A DNA stretch of 64,000 nucleotides from NCBI GenBank assembly GCA_025769875.1, contig JAGFNK010000151.1, forward strand, positions 1-64,000, written 5' to 3'. Source of the stretch: Russula earlei (Eukaryota; Basidiomycota; Agaricomycetes; Russulales; Russulaceae). Below, piece after piece: positions 1 to 9,453 of this stretch; the first letter of the stretch is position 1; each line of letters starts with the position of its first letter. The notes under the pieces were generated by a model that made no database searches, was not told where the DNA came from, and saw nothing but the letters and a program-made list of their open reading frames with translations. The position numbers and the translations under genes are program-made.

Positions 1-855
1 CCTCTTACCTTTTTGCTATGGACTGCTTGCTTTCGTACGTCCCTTTACTTACTAGTCTCATGATCTCTTATGTCTTGTGATCCCTTCTGTGTTATCATGT
101 GATCCATACACATCCAGGTAACACTGGATTGCTGTTACTTTCCCTTTGTTTGGTTCTCTTTCCATTTATATTCACTTCTTAGTTTCGACTGTGCAAATGC
201 TGCGCACCTACTGTGCAGCACAGCTACTTGGTTCTGACTCATTCGTGGCCCTTCCTATCACTCATACTTGTTATGACTCCTACTATACTAGTAGCACAGT
301 CAAAGTGCAGCTATTGCTGCGCTTCTCCTGTATATATAAGCTCAGTACTTTGTGACCAAAGCCCTAAGCTTGGTCTCTTGTAGAATCCAACCTACTCTTG
401 TCCAACATATTCTCCTGCAACCCACTTCACTCTCACAAACTCAAACCACAACCACCTCTCCATTTCATCAACTCTCAACACACCATCCACCATCTACTCG
501 TCGCCTTTCCCTTCCTTCCCTAAGAGTCTCTCTTCACTCCCCTGAGAAGACCTCTCCTCCTTTAAGACCTACCTTCCTCTACTCTCTCTGCATTGTTCAA
601 GGTCCCCAATGGACTTGAATGCATATAGCTAGTGGAACCAGCCCTAGTCTATCCCATTACAAACTTACCCTAGCTTCTCAACGGACTGAGTTGTACTAGG
701 AAGGGTCTATTGGCCATAACCTGTTTAGCATAAAACACTTTGACCACTGCAGGGATCCTTACTCATTATACACGGGAACCAGCCCATTTCTTGAACACCT
801 CTCTATTACCAACTTGTTGTCCGCTTGTGAACTGACATGGCTAGTTACCGTGACA
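1..855 (+). mobile_element. LTR of family W, copy 1 (5' tip cut by window edge)
   Basis: This stretch is a near-identical direct repeat of 15278-16159. By comparison with that copy only about 25 bases of its left end lie outside the window. It ends in ...GTTACCGTGACA, and GGAAA follows, which is the expected target-site duplication because the uninterrupted copy near 17570 reads CACT-GGAAA-CAATG. A TATATATAAGC promoter-like box lies near 330. Whether it is a solo LTR or part of a full element cannot be seen. The reading frames across it are not conserved and no gene is called. Confidence 0.75.
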
Positions 856-2230
856 GGAAACAATGTTGCACACCACAACACTTGAGTCAAAAACACTATG
901 GGGCTGCCTCAAGACAGCCCATGGGTACAACATGAAGGAAAAATAATAGATATAGACCATGATTTTGAGTTGTAATACACATGTGGAGGTGGCTTGAGTC
1001 CAGCTCCACCAATTCTCACTCAAATCTCATGAAAACAATGGGGCTGCCTAGCCCTCATTCAGGCAATTCAGGGACAACAAGTTTATATGAATTGAAGCTG
1101 TTTTGAGGGAGATATTCATCCCGCACATTTGAGGGGGTTTTCTGTGCTGATTTGGGTGGAATTCAAGCTCTGCCAAGTGTGCTAAAAATGGCAATAAATA
1201 ATTATATCAGTTTTCTAAATTGTAAAGATGTTCAAACACTGCTCTGCTGACAAAGTCTGATAGCCCGGATTTGGGATGTCACATCATGCAAAATTCCAAT
1301 GACTTTCATCATGCCTGTGACTCCTGTCACCCCCAGCTAATCCTGAAATTCAAGTTCCAAGTTCAAGTTTCAAGAAATCTTGGTTGCTGTAAGGGGGCCT
1401 GATGATGATTTGAGAATGGTAAATTTTCAAATCCATTTGTCATGCATAGAAGCTACTTGTCTTTTCCTTCTGCATCTCAACAACTTTCTAAGCTTCCCTA
1501 TGATTCTCATGGTTTCCACCTCTTGAATGTACCACTAAGTCCCAGATTCCTTAACAGGTATATAAACTGTACAAAGGCCTCAATAGGAGGTCAAGTTGAA
1601 TCTCCTGTCTAGTTACCAGACAATTGATTCTATTCCTCTCACAACTGCTTGACTACCAGTTACCTCTATCATGAAACACTCAATGAGTCTAACTCTGACC
1701 TGACAGCGGTGACACTTTCCTCAAGACTCCACAACATGCCCCTCACAGGCTCACACCCACCTCAACATCAGTCATCACTGCCGTATGTGAGGGCTTGCAA
1801 CCCTTACATGACGGGCAGGAAGGGATAAGTCGAGTCTGCTTATAGTCAACTCAGTGGACAATAAAAGTAAAATATTTCAAGTGCTGAGTAGGCTCTGTTG
1901 TGGCAACAAATTATATTACACAAGTAATGACTTTAGTCACAAAAAATGTGACAAAAAAAGTTAAATAAGGACAGTCTACTCATTCCAGCACAACTTTTAG
2001 CCAGACTAGGGTAAATGTTGTGCCAGAATGAGTTGACTGTCCTTATTTAACCTTTTTTGTCACATTTTTTGTGCTCAACTAAAGTCATTACTTATGTAAT
2101 ATAATTTTGGGCAGAAACAGAGCCTACTCTTTTATTGTCCACTAAGTTGACTATAAGCAGAGTCAACTTATCCTTATCCCTTCCTGCCCGTCGTGTTAGC
2201 GCGCCTCGCCAATGCCTCCCTCGCCACGTC
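856..2230 (+). repeat. Copia-A-type repeat X, copy 1
   Basis: The sequence is collinear with 17515-19790 once insertions are removed, and its first ~370 bases match 13430-13790 in inverted orientation. The plus strand around 1120-1190 encodes TFEGVFC.DLGGIQALPS, matching a peptide in the Copia A pseudogene (about 13370-13480 on the minus strand), so the unit is Copia-derived. A TATA-like GTATATAAACTG at about 1558, followed by a stretch that recurs inverted at 51020-51245, looks like LTR promoter sequence. The segment at 1311-1393 resembles one end of the MITE at 18843-19396. No intact gene. Confidence 0.7.
1807..2195. mobile_element. 389-bp foldback MITE, TTA target duplication
   Basis: The two halves are inverted repeats of each other for most of their length: the left end begins CATGACGGGCAGGAAGGGAT and the right end, reverse-complemented, begins CACGACGGGCAGGAAGGGAT. 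It is flanked by TTA at 1804-1806 and 2196-2198. The homologous site near 19710-19730 reads CAACCC-TTA-GCGTGCC without the element, which fixes both boundaries. There is no coding capacity. A TTA duplication suggests mobilisation by a PIF/Harbinger-like transposase; that assignment is inferred. Confidence 0.9.
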
Positions 2231-4165
2231 GCTCTGTCCTCAAGATCGGTTGTAGGATTCATGATTAGGTAGTATGCTGTGATGTCATGGGTGCGAGCTC
2301 GATTCCTCTTTATCTTTCATTCCTTGTCTTGGTGTTTCAGTCTCGCTCACTCTCGAATATCTTTTATGCCCTCTCCTTTCTCCTTTACTTTTCCTCCTGT
2401 ATTTTAATCTCCTTAGCTACTTCTCTTGAGTGAAAGTAGTTCCTAGCCGCCTTCTCCTAGCCTGCCTCAAGTTCATTTGCTTGCTCACTGTCCTCTCTGC
2501 CCTTATCCAGTCTCACGAACTCTAGCATATCGATCCGGCACGCTACTTTCTTTTCACTGCTGTCGACTATCTTCTCGCCCCTCGTCGACCACCTTTCGAC
2601 GTCTCCGGTCCTCGCTGTCGTCATGCTGCTTTGCATGGACTGTATGACGCACTCACCTCTGTCACTCACACACGAACGAGACTCATCTCAAAAACACACC
2701 CCCACCGCCATGAACCAACTACCGTCCAGGTTTGGATCCATCACCGCCACCGCCGCTATCAGGAGCATCACCAGACGACTTCGACGACGATGACTCTTTG
2801 CTGTTTTTGGATGACGACGGTGAGAACAACTATCATGGCGAGGGAGACGATGGGGACGTCGATGGCTCATCTTCGAGGCGGCAACGCATCTACCTCTTCT
2901 CCACCCTCAGCAGTCGCTGCAACCACCTCGTACGGTGGGAGGCGGATGTCCGGCGCCGAGATTCCTGGTGACCAGCTGCGCTTCGACTGGGCGTGGATTG
3001 CGGCTGCACACCAGGTGATTGAGCTCAACCTCCGCGATCTGCTTGCGCGTCACCAGGGCGTGCTCCGTGCGCTCCTCAGCCTCGATGGGCTTCGGCCCTG
3101 TTCCTCACCCGAATTCCCCCCTGTGACAGCCGAGGTGGTAGCAGGCGAGCCTGTGTTCAAGGATGGGGAGGGATGGGACTGGGCCGGTAGAGATAAACAA
3201 AAGTAATACCAGCCCGAAAACCCTGAGATCACGTGTGTGAGACGCAGTTTTCCCCGCCTCAGTTTCTGGTTTTCTCCGCTCCCGTCTCCCCCCCCGCTCC
3301 AGTCACAGTCTTGCCGACCGTCGCCGCCACCTTGTTGCTCAGTCACCATCTCAGCCCCCATTCCATAGTCACCCCCACGTCGTCAGCGCCTGCCTCAATC
3401 GTCATACCTGCTCCGTCTGCCACCTCCTGTGCTCCACCTCCAGTCACCTCGGGTTCAGCCTCCTCACTGCAGTCGCCCCAGCTCCGTTCCCTGTCTCCGT
3501 CTTGGTCTCACCCTCAGCCACTGTCTCGGAGCCAGCCGCCATCACCGCCGTGGTTCTAATTTCGCGCGACACCAGCATCGCAGCACCATTGTCGTCCTTT
3601 GCTACCAACATCACCCAAAAAGACCAAGGAGGTCCAGACCGGAGCCCAGTCAGGCGCCGCCACAGAAGGAGCAGACTGTCATGATCACCACACCGCCGAC
3701 CCAGGAGACGCCGCCGATACCAGCACGCCGCACGCGGCCTTTCACATCGTTTCCCCTTCCACTCGCGCGCTCACACATGCCATCGCCACCTGCAGTGGAG
3801 GAGGCCCCTTCATGGCTGTCGCAAGGCGCTGGCACGAGCAACCCACAAGCTGGCCCTGCCTCTGGCCACACCCTCCATCTCCGTCGACAATCCTACGCTG
3901 CCTTCCGCAGTGCTCACGTCTCAAATCAAATGCGACAAAGCTGACAACGCGCCCGCGACTGCAGCGACAGGAGCAGCAAGCTAGTTGCACCACCACGACG
4001 CACGATGACAGTGTGGAACACGCACATGTGCACGCCCTGCCTCTCTCCACTACTGGCTCGTCAATGCTCATGCCACCCAGTCCCGCCTCCTTGCCACACG
4101 CACCAGCATACAATAACCTCGAGCTCTCCGTCATCCCCCTTTTTGTTGCTAGCAGTTTCAGCCTG
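2199..4165 (+). repeat. Repeat Y, copy 1 (duplicated transposon-like unit)
   Basis: It is almost identical to 22961-24866. Pyrimidine-rich leader-like sequence (2280-2700) is followed by a GC-rich stretch with an acidic, proline-rich open frame. Copy 2 ends abruptly where the Plavaka terminus begins. A CpG-depleted relative occupies 13790-17112. Repetition and shared frame breaks argue for a degraded mobile element rather than host genes. The specific family was not recognised. Confidence 0.65.
2732..3206 (+). pseudogene. Repeat-Y open frame, acidic N-terminus, frame-broken
   Basis: The frame from 2732 starts MDPSPPPPLSGASPDDFDD and has two strongly acidic patches. It then shifts into the frame that carries RMSGAEIPGDQLRFDWAWIA and VIELNLRDLLARHQGVLRAL before stopping at 3206. 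The same order and the same frame conflict are present in copy 2 (23413-23905). Synonymous-looking differences between copies suggest the segment was once coding. No known domain was recognised; a gag-like role is only a guess. Alternatively a short intron joins the frames, but no convincing splice pair was seen. Confidence 0.35.
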
Positions 4166-4451
4166 CTCGGTTTGTCAGTCGCAAGCTCTTGCACGACGGA
4201 GGACCTCGGGACAGCTGCAGATACGACGACACCACACGCGCATACGGCTGAAAACTCCACCCTAGACAGTTTGACTGGGGACAATCACAATTTCATGTAT
4301 TGCGGATCGTGTCTGGCCGCGAAATTCGCTTACACTGGTACATCATCGTCCGTCCGGTCACCTCCAGTTTGCCCTCGCCTCACTTCACTCACGTCCCTCG
4401 ACCACATTCTCAAGAGCTCGCCATCACCGATCGCTAGGTGCTAGCACAGCT
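4166..4451 (+). other. Repeat Y continuation present only in copy 1
   Basis: Copy 2 is cut at the equivalent of 4165 by the Plavaka terminus, so this segment has no partner in the window. A Ser/Thr-rich plus-strand frame runs on to 4444, but it has no recognised domain. Confidence 0.3.
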
Positions 4452-4593
4452 CATCAGGAAAACCCCGATGTGCTAGCCAGTGCTAGCGAGTGATAATGTG
4501 GAGCTAACAACGTACTTATCTCCGGCTAACCTCTCGCTAGCACTCGCTAGCACCTGCTATCATTTCGGTAGCTTGTGAGGTTTTTCCCTGATG
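4452..4593. mobile_element. 142-bp MITE with CATCAGGAAAA tips
   Basis: It begins CATCAGGAAAACCCC and ends in the complementary GGTTTTTCCCTGATG. The interior carries repeated inverted GCTAGC-type motifs (GCTAGCGAG, CTCGCTAGC). The same tips occur at 4925-5040, 24867 and 47857-50646. No clear target duplication was found (flanks CT and GC), so the outermost bases are uncertain. Confidence 0.7.
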
Positions 4594-4924
4594 GCCTACC
4601 AGAGACGACGTCTCGACGCCTCGTGCCGTCCGGACTGACCCCTTCCACTGACTTGGATTTCCTTCATATGCCTGTCTTTCCTGTCCCTTAGCTCCTCTAT
4701 TGCATATGAAACTATATTTCGAATACAGGGAGTGCCCCTCTTGTTCCCTTCTTTGTATATGCCCGAGCGGATCTGACTGAACGAAACCGTCGTCTCCTGC
4801 GTGCCCGCTGGGTTCCTCACTCCTCTCTGGTCCCATCTATTCTATCCTTGGGTCCATCAGTCTTGCGAACTCACTTGCGTGTCTCTGGACAGGTTTCACT
4901 AGGCGAGGGGCGAGAATTGAGGGT
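4594..4924. other. Spacer between the two CATCAGG MITEs
   Basis: The segment contains short overlapping frames on the minus strand (4537-4836) without recognisable domains. Nothing functional could be supported. Confidence 0.3.
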
Positions 4925-5040
4925 CTTCAGGAAAAACCTCACATGCTCGCGAGCGCTAGCGAGAGAAAAAGTGAATGATAATCACGTTACTAGTTCCACA
5001 TCATCACTTGCTAGCACTCGCTAGCAGATTTTTCCTGATG
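4925..5040. mobile_element. 116-bp MITE, second copy of the CATCAGG family
   Basis: The left tip is CTTCAGGAAAAACCTCAC (one change from the family tip) and the right tip is TTTTTCCTGATG. The interior again has GCGCTAGCGAGAG and CACTCGCTAGCAG, arranged as subterminal inverted repeats. No coding capacity. It sits 331 bases from its sibling. Confidence 0.65.
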
Positions 5041-5490
5041 CACCGCCGCCGTGGGGGGCATGGACATTGTGATGGCCACGCACTGAGCCGCTCGAGGGTG
5101 ATGGGAAGAAGAGGGTGAGAGGATGAGAAACATTGAAGAAGCTGCAAAAATGAAAGTGAACACGAAAAAATACACACGCAAACCGTGTCGCATGGGAAAA
5201 ACGGGAGAGAACCGGCACGTTGGGCACAGAGGTAGCTTGGGACCGGGACCATGGGGGAAGGAGCAGTAGGAAGGACAGGAGAGACGAAGAGGAAGAACGG
5301 AGCCAACCTGGCCACTGAGTTGAGTAGAGCGTGCTCAAGCCTCTCGGAAGTGGTCCCCGTCATGTTGCGCTCAGGGCTCTCAAGCCTGCAAGCCTGGAAA
5401 TATCGATCTGTGGAAAGTACTGATGTGATTAAGCGGATCCCCTCTTCAGAGATTCAAGATTCACGCCACGTACAGAAGCGGGCTCACCAG
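5041..5490. other. Purine-rich spacer related to 49070-49290
   Basis: The stretch around 5100-5330 resembles part of the large CATCAGG element at 49070-49290: both contain CGCATGGGAAAA-like and GGGACCATGGGG-AAGG blocks in the same order. It may be the remains of a larger element of that family. Open frames on both strands are compositional and unconvincing. Confidence 0.3.
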
Positions 5491-5494
5491 GGAG

Positions 5495-5500
5495 TATAAG
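5495..5500 (+). promoter_or_regulatory. TATA box of the small secreted protein gene
   Basis: TATAAG lies about 130 bases upstream of the start codon at 5625, with a pyrimidine-rich leader between them. This is a plausible spacing for a fungal promoter. Confidence 0.45.
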
Positions 5501-5624
5501 AGCCAATGTCTGGACTCCCAATGCCCTCCAGCAGCGCTCCTCCTTGTTTCACTCTTGGTACTGGTTACCAACAGCATTTTATCCACCGCTTTCCGACTTT
5601 CATTTTCAATCAACGATAATTACA

Positions 5625-6259
5625 ATGCGCACGTCCGCTGTCGTCGCCTTTATCCTCGCCATGGGCGTCGCCCCGTCCTTCTCGCTTCCTTCAATCTGGC
5701 CTAGGTGCGTCCACTTCCTCAAGTTCTATTACATCCATTAGTTTACTTTTTGTTGCAGAACGAATGACGAATTCCTAAGATCAGCTCAGTCACAACGCAG
5801 TCAAGGTCAGTCACATGTTCAAGATCAGCCACAGGGTCAAGGTCAGTCACAGTACTTCTCAGACTGGCAGCAATGGCCATCGTGTCAACGAGCCGCCTCA
5901 TGTTCCCCCCCTGGCTTGTAGGCCCCTCTACTGAGAGGAATAATAGTAATGGGGACCGAGGTGAGATTTCCAATGATGGGAATCCCCTCCCCGGCGAAGG
6001 TCGGCTGGTTGATACTCGTCATGCCGGTGTGTGGCCTTGGTCGTACGACCTCGCGAGTCGGAATCCCATGAGTACCTCTGGGAATGGGCGTATCATTGGG
6101 GATAGGGGTTCATCGGGATCCAGGTCGGAGTTCCTGGACGCCTCCCTGGAGACCCTCTGCGAATGGGGATCGTCGGCATTCTGGAGGTGGCGGTGGTGGG
6201 AATGTCAATGGGCGCGGCACCTCCTAGGGAAGCAAGGAGAGAGTCACCCGCTTCCGTAG
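5625..6259 (+). CDS. Small secreted protein, three exons
   Basis: The protein is probably exported. Exon 1 (5625-5704) encodes MRTSAVVAFILAMGVAPSFS, a classic signal peptide with probable cleavage after the Ser/Ala-rich end. Intron 1 (5705-5758, GTGCGT...TTGCAG) leads to a Gln/Ser-rich exon 2 (5759-5841) with SQGQS-like repeats. Intron 2 (5842-5921, GTCAGT...TTGTAG) joins exon 3 (5922-6259), which is Gly/Asn/Ser-rich. The sum is 501 nt, 166 residues. No catalytic domain was recognised. If intron 2 is not removed, the protein stops at 5921 after 80 residues, with the same signal peptide. It is the only likely host gene among the repeats, a location typical of lineage-specific secreted or effector-like proteins; that role is inferred. 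The 3' part of exon 3 is the least certain. Confidence 0.6.
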
Positions 6260-6649
6260 ATGTTTGAGCCCAGGCTCTTAGAGAGCGACGGCAACCGACA
6301 TTTGAAGATGATGGACGAAGGGCTGGGATAAATCATTCGCAGTCTTAATATAATGCCAGTGTCTTAACCTCACCATCTTGATGTATACAAAATGAACGAT
6401 GAATAGACAACATGCTGCATTGTGTTGTATGTCGATATGCATCATTGCGTGTGGAATGATATACCAGACATCGCCCGAGGGGTAGGTGACCACAGCGACG
6501 AGAGAGGGAAGGGTAATAACGTGCGAGAACAAGAGAGTGAGATGGCTCAGATGAGGAACGAGCCGACAGCACGCGTGGAAGAGATTTTTCTTTTCTTTTC
6601 TAAAGATTCAAGGTTCAAGGCAGTAAATAACAAGGGAAGTGTCTGACGA
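6260..6649. other. Intergenic, no gene seen
   Basis: AT-richer DNA downstream of the secreted protein gene. Short minus-strand frames (6278-6572) lack any recognisable domain. Confidence 0.4.
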
Positions 6650-7110
6650 ATGACGAGAGGAGACCAACAGAACAATCTATGCAGATGCCGGGGAGAGGGC
6701 GCTCGTCTGTCCCTTCCGCTCTCCCCTTGCGTATTCCAGCGACGGAGGCATCACGTACTTCTCAGTCCCTCCACCGGCGCGGCCCCTCAATTCCACCCAG
6801 CGTGTCGCAGGCCCGCGCCGCACACGCACATACTCAACTTCCCTCGGGGGCGGCGGCACGCGCGACGACGGCGCATCGAACACGGTCGCTGCCTCTTCTT
6901 CGCTCTCCGAGCCGTGCCCGGGCAGCAGCAGCGTCGCGCCCGACGTCAAAAAACTCGAATACGAGTCGACCTTGACGCGCCCCGTGCGCTAATCGACCGA
7001 GAGCACGCGGTGTCCACCGCCCGCGGGCGCCGTACCGCGCCGGGCCAGCGGCTGCTGCTGCTGTTGTCACCGCCACGTACAGTACTCAGAGTTCGAGCAT
7101 GAGAGCCTTA
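6650..7110 (+). other. GC-rich block, possible remnant of a host exon
   Basis: Composition changes abruptly to GC-rich with many CpG, unlike the surrounding repeats. A plus-strand frame from about 6735 to 6991 reads YSSDGGITYFSVPPPARPL and, further on, DVKKLEYESTLTRP. It follows a good acceptor-like CTCCCCTTGCGTATTCCAG, so it could be a last exon whose upstream part was lost to insertions. Competing frames on both strands are also open, as expected in GC-rich DNA. No family was recognised. Confidence 0.25.
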
Positions 7111-7545
7111 GATAAGCACATGTCCGACATGTCTTAGAGCACGAGAGAGAGAGAGAGGGAGAGAGAAAGAGTTGAAAAAATGCAAACTACTGTACTAATA
7201 TGACCAACTCTTCATAGCTTGTGACATGTGACAGATTTCGATGACCAACTGACTCTTCAAAGTTGGGAAGACCGTGTGACAAATCTCACATCTCTTCAAA
7301 GCCCTGATTGGGCCGAGGGGCAACATGTGACATGCGCTAATGTCAGGGCGGTCTGACACACAACTTGAGTGCAAGTTGGGATTTGAACATTAAAACCTTG
7401 TTGAAAAAATTGTTGTGTGCTTTGAGGACCGTGCAGCTACAACCATGACTACACTGAACAGCTTTATCCCAATAGATGTCCATCAAGCCCTCCTCCCAGA
7501 TCCCAGTTGTGAGGCATCAAAAACACTTCATGAGCTTGTTACAGT

Positions 7546-8221
7546 TGTAAGGTGTGTGAGCCCACTGGCCAGGAAACTCACATGACTTGTACCATCTCCC
7601 TCTGTGCCACACATTGACCCTCCCTTCACCCTTCATTTCCTCTTCCTTTCTTTCTCTCTCATGCACTTGCCTCTTGATGACATCCCTGCCACAGTCCTCA
7701 CCCCATGTCAGCAGACTATGACAATGGCTCAAGTCAATTGTCATTGATGTCACTTGCCTTGGCTCCAGCCCACTTGTCCCTCAAGCATCATCCTCACCTG
7801 CCACATGTCCACACACAGACACAAATGACACACATACATTGTCATCAACGCACTATGCAAGGGCTTGCTACCCATAGCGTCTTGCCCCCAACGTCATCAC
7901 CTCATGCTCATGGATTTGCAGTAGGAAGATCAGGACTCTGGAGTAGCACTTTTATATTTAAGTAGCTACCATCTTGTACAGTAGCTTAGGGAATCAAATC
8001 AAGAGCTTCTGCATCTGCATTAACCCTCTCATGTGCCAAAGAACACCTTGACTCCCTCAAAATCTCCTGCTTCTCTTTCAAGAACACACACACACACACT
8101 CTCTCTCACATGCATGTCATGTTCTGGGCACGATCCCTGCTTGCTCTCAGCTCCTCCCTGTCTGTACCCACCCTTAGATCAAGCCCCACGAACTCCCCGT
8201 GCCCTGACCTGGCATGCTTTA
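7546..8221 (+). mobile_element. Solo LTR, family V, inside the TIR transposon
   Basis: It starts TGTAAGGTGTGTGAGCCCAC and ends at ...GGCATGCTTTA. CAGT (or ACAGT, because the junction base is ambiguous) occurs at both sides: 7541-7545 and 8221-8225. A TTTATATTTAAGTAGC TATA-like box lies near 7950. The start motif TGTAAGGTG-GAG and the CCCCACGAACT block before the end are shared with 14630-15131, defining a family. Confidence 0.7.
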
Positions 8222-8316
8222 CAGTGGACCCAAGGTTTTGGGTGGAGATCACACAGCCACATTCCTGAGGTGGTGTGCCCCACCATGCACCTCCTACACT
8301 TACTTCCCTCAAACAA

Positions 8317-8670
8317 ATGGAGGACCTTGAAGAGAGTGCTATTGATATTCATGGTGATGACAGCAAAGTTCCCATGACAGACATCATTTCTGTGCATACA
8401 CAACTTGAATGCTCCAACTCTATGGATTGTGATGATGATGACAAGCTGTACATACTGGGAGAAGAAGGCAGCCTTGTTTTAACTGCAGATGCAGAGTGTG
8501 CTTCAGTGGAGTCTGTTCAAGGTGAGGTAGTTGATACGACTCAGGCTAGCCAAGCTGTAGAAGGACATGGTAAGCATAAGAAGTGTGCAAACATCCTCTA
8601 TTCCTCCAAACATCCTCTATTCCTCCAAATTTTGGTTGTGAATGATGGGAGCAACACAGACAACAAGTAG
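8317..8670 (+). CDS. Acidic open frame inside the TIR transposon, unknown
   Basis: From an ATG at 8317 this encodes 117 residues starting MEDLEESAIDIHGDDSKVPM, rich in Asp and Glu. It stops just before the AT-rich right subterminal region of the transposon. No DDE motif or other family was recognised. It may be a transposon accessory frame or chance coding. Confidence 0.2.
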   Translation: MEDLEESAIDIHGDDSKVPMTDIISVHTQLECSNSMDCDDDDKLYILGEEGSLVLTADAECASVESVQGEVVDTTQASQAVEGHGKHKKCANILYSSKHPLFLQILVVNDGSNTDNK

Positions 8671-8846
8671 ATAGAATTTAGGCACTTTTTTATAATAAAT
8701 AAATGAATATTCCCATTCAGGAATTTTTTTAACAATTTTTGTCACAGTCTTCATAACTGGTTGTGACCTGTGACCTCAGCCATATTTCTTCTCTTCAGAG
8801 GGGGCTTGTGATGCATGACTGAAGAGTTGGTCATATTAGCACAGTA

Positions 8847-9453
8847 TATTGTCATGGGGAGTATGACAAAAGATTTGACTTGCCCTCTCTTAGGCTTAGA
8901 GCAAGTTGTTATATACAGTATCAAATGAGCCTCATGCCTCCCCTCCTACCATGCTGCACTGCAGCTCAGATGTCAAAGGGTCACCCAGTACAACTGTTGT
9001 GACTTCCTGTGCCTCATGGCCCTCAAATGGGGCTTCTGGTGTCATCACCCTCATTAAGATTGGGACATCCTGGACCAAGGTTGCACCATCTGGCCAAGGA
9101 GACATGGCATGAATAGGGGGTGCCATCCCACAACATGTGAATGTGAAAGACTTGGTCGGCAAGTCAGGTGGCCTTGAGTCAATAAGTGGGCACAGTTCTG
9201 CAATTCCTGTGCCATATGAAGTTTGGCCTCCTTCTGAGCAATGTCTGCTTGGAGGGCAACAATGTATTTGTCCCATCCCTGGTGTTGCAAATTGAGACCA
9301 AGACTGGACCACAAGGCTGAACAAACTCTTCTTAGAAAACAACTACACCTTTCCCATCTCATCCCTAACATCTGTCCCTTACTACTTCATGGGCTACTCT
9401 TCATGCAGTACAAGATATCATTGTCACAAAGGCACTGTGGCACAACTAGACAC
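8847..9453 (-). pseudogene. Gag-like fragment, frame-broken
   Basis: On the minus strand a segment near 9200-9300 reads LNLQHQGWDKYIVALQADIA followed by a charged helical stretch, resembling the coiled-coil start of a Copia-type Gag. Downstream it continues in another frame to about 8932. It lies just outside the Copia A LTR in the same orientation, so it could belong to an adjacent element that used this LTR as its 5' LTR. It is truncated on the left by the TIR transposon. Confidence 0.35.

Larger units (their letters stand above)
7190..8844. mobile_element. 1.66-kb TIR transposon with TA target duplication (Tc1/mariner-like)
   Basis: The left end CTGTACTAATATGACCAACT is matched by an inverted right end differing by one base (CTGTGCTAATATGACCAACT), and both extend to CTCTTCA. 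TA flanks the element at 7188-7189 and 8845-8846. Without the solo LTR at 7546-8221 the element would be about 975 bp, and no transposase is recognisable, so it is a non-autonomous copy. Assignment to Tc1/mariner rests only on the TA duplication and is provisional. Confidence 0.7.

Noticed and set aside
3233..4444. Long Pro/Ser/Thr/Val frames in repeat Y as genes
   Set aside because: All three frames are partly open, the region is repeated, and no domain is recognisable; treated as repeat.
6650..7102. Overlapping open frames on both strands of the GC-rich block
   Set aside because: GC-rich DNA opens all frames; repeated Arg/Ala/Pro content and absence of domains make most of them artefacts.
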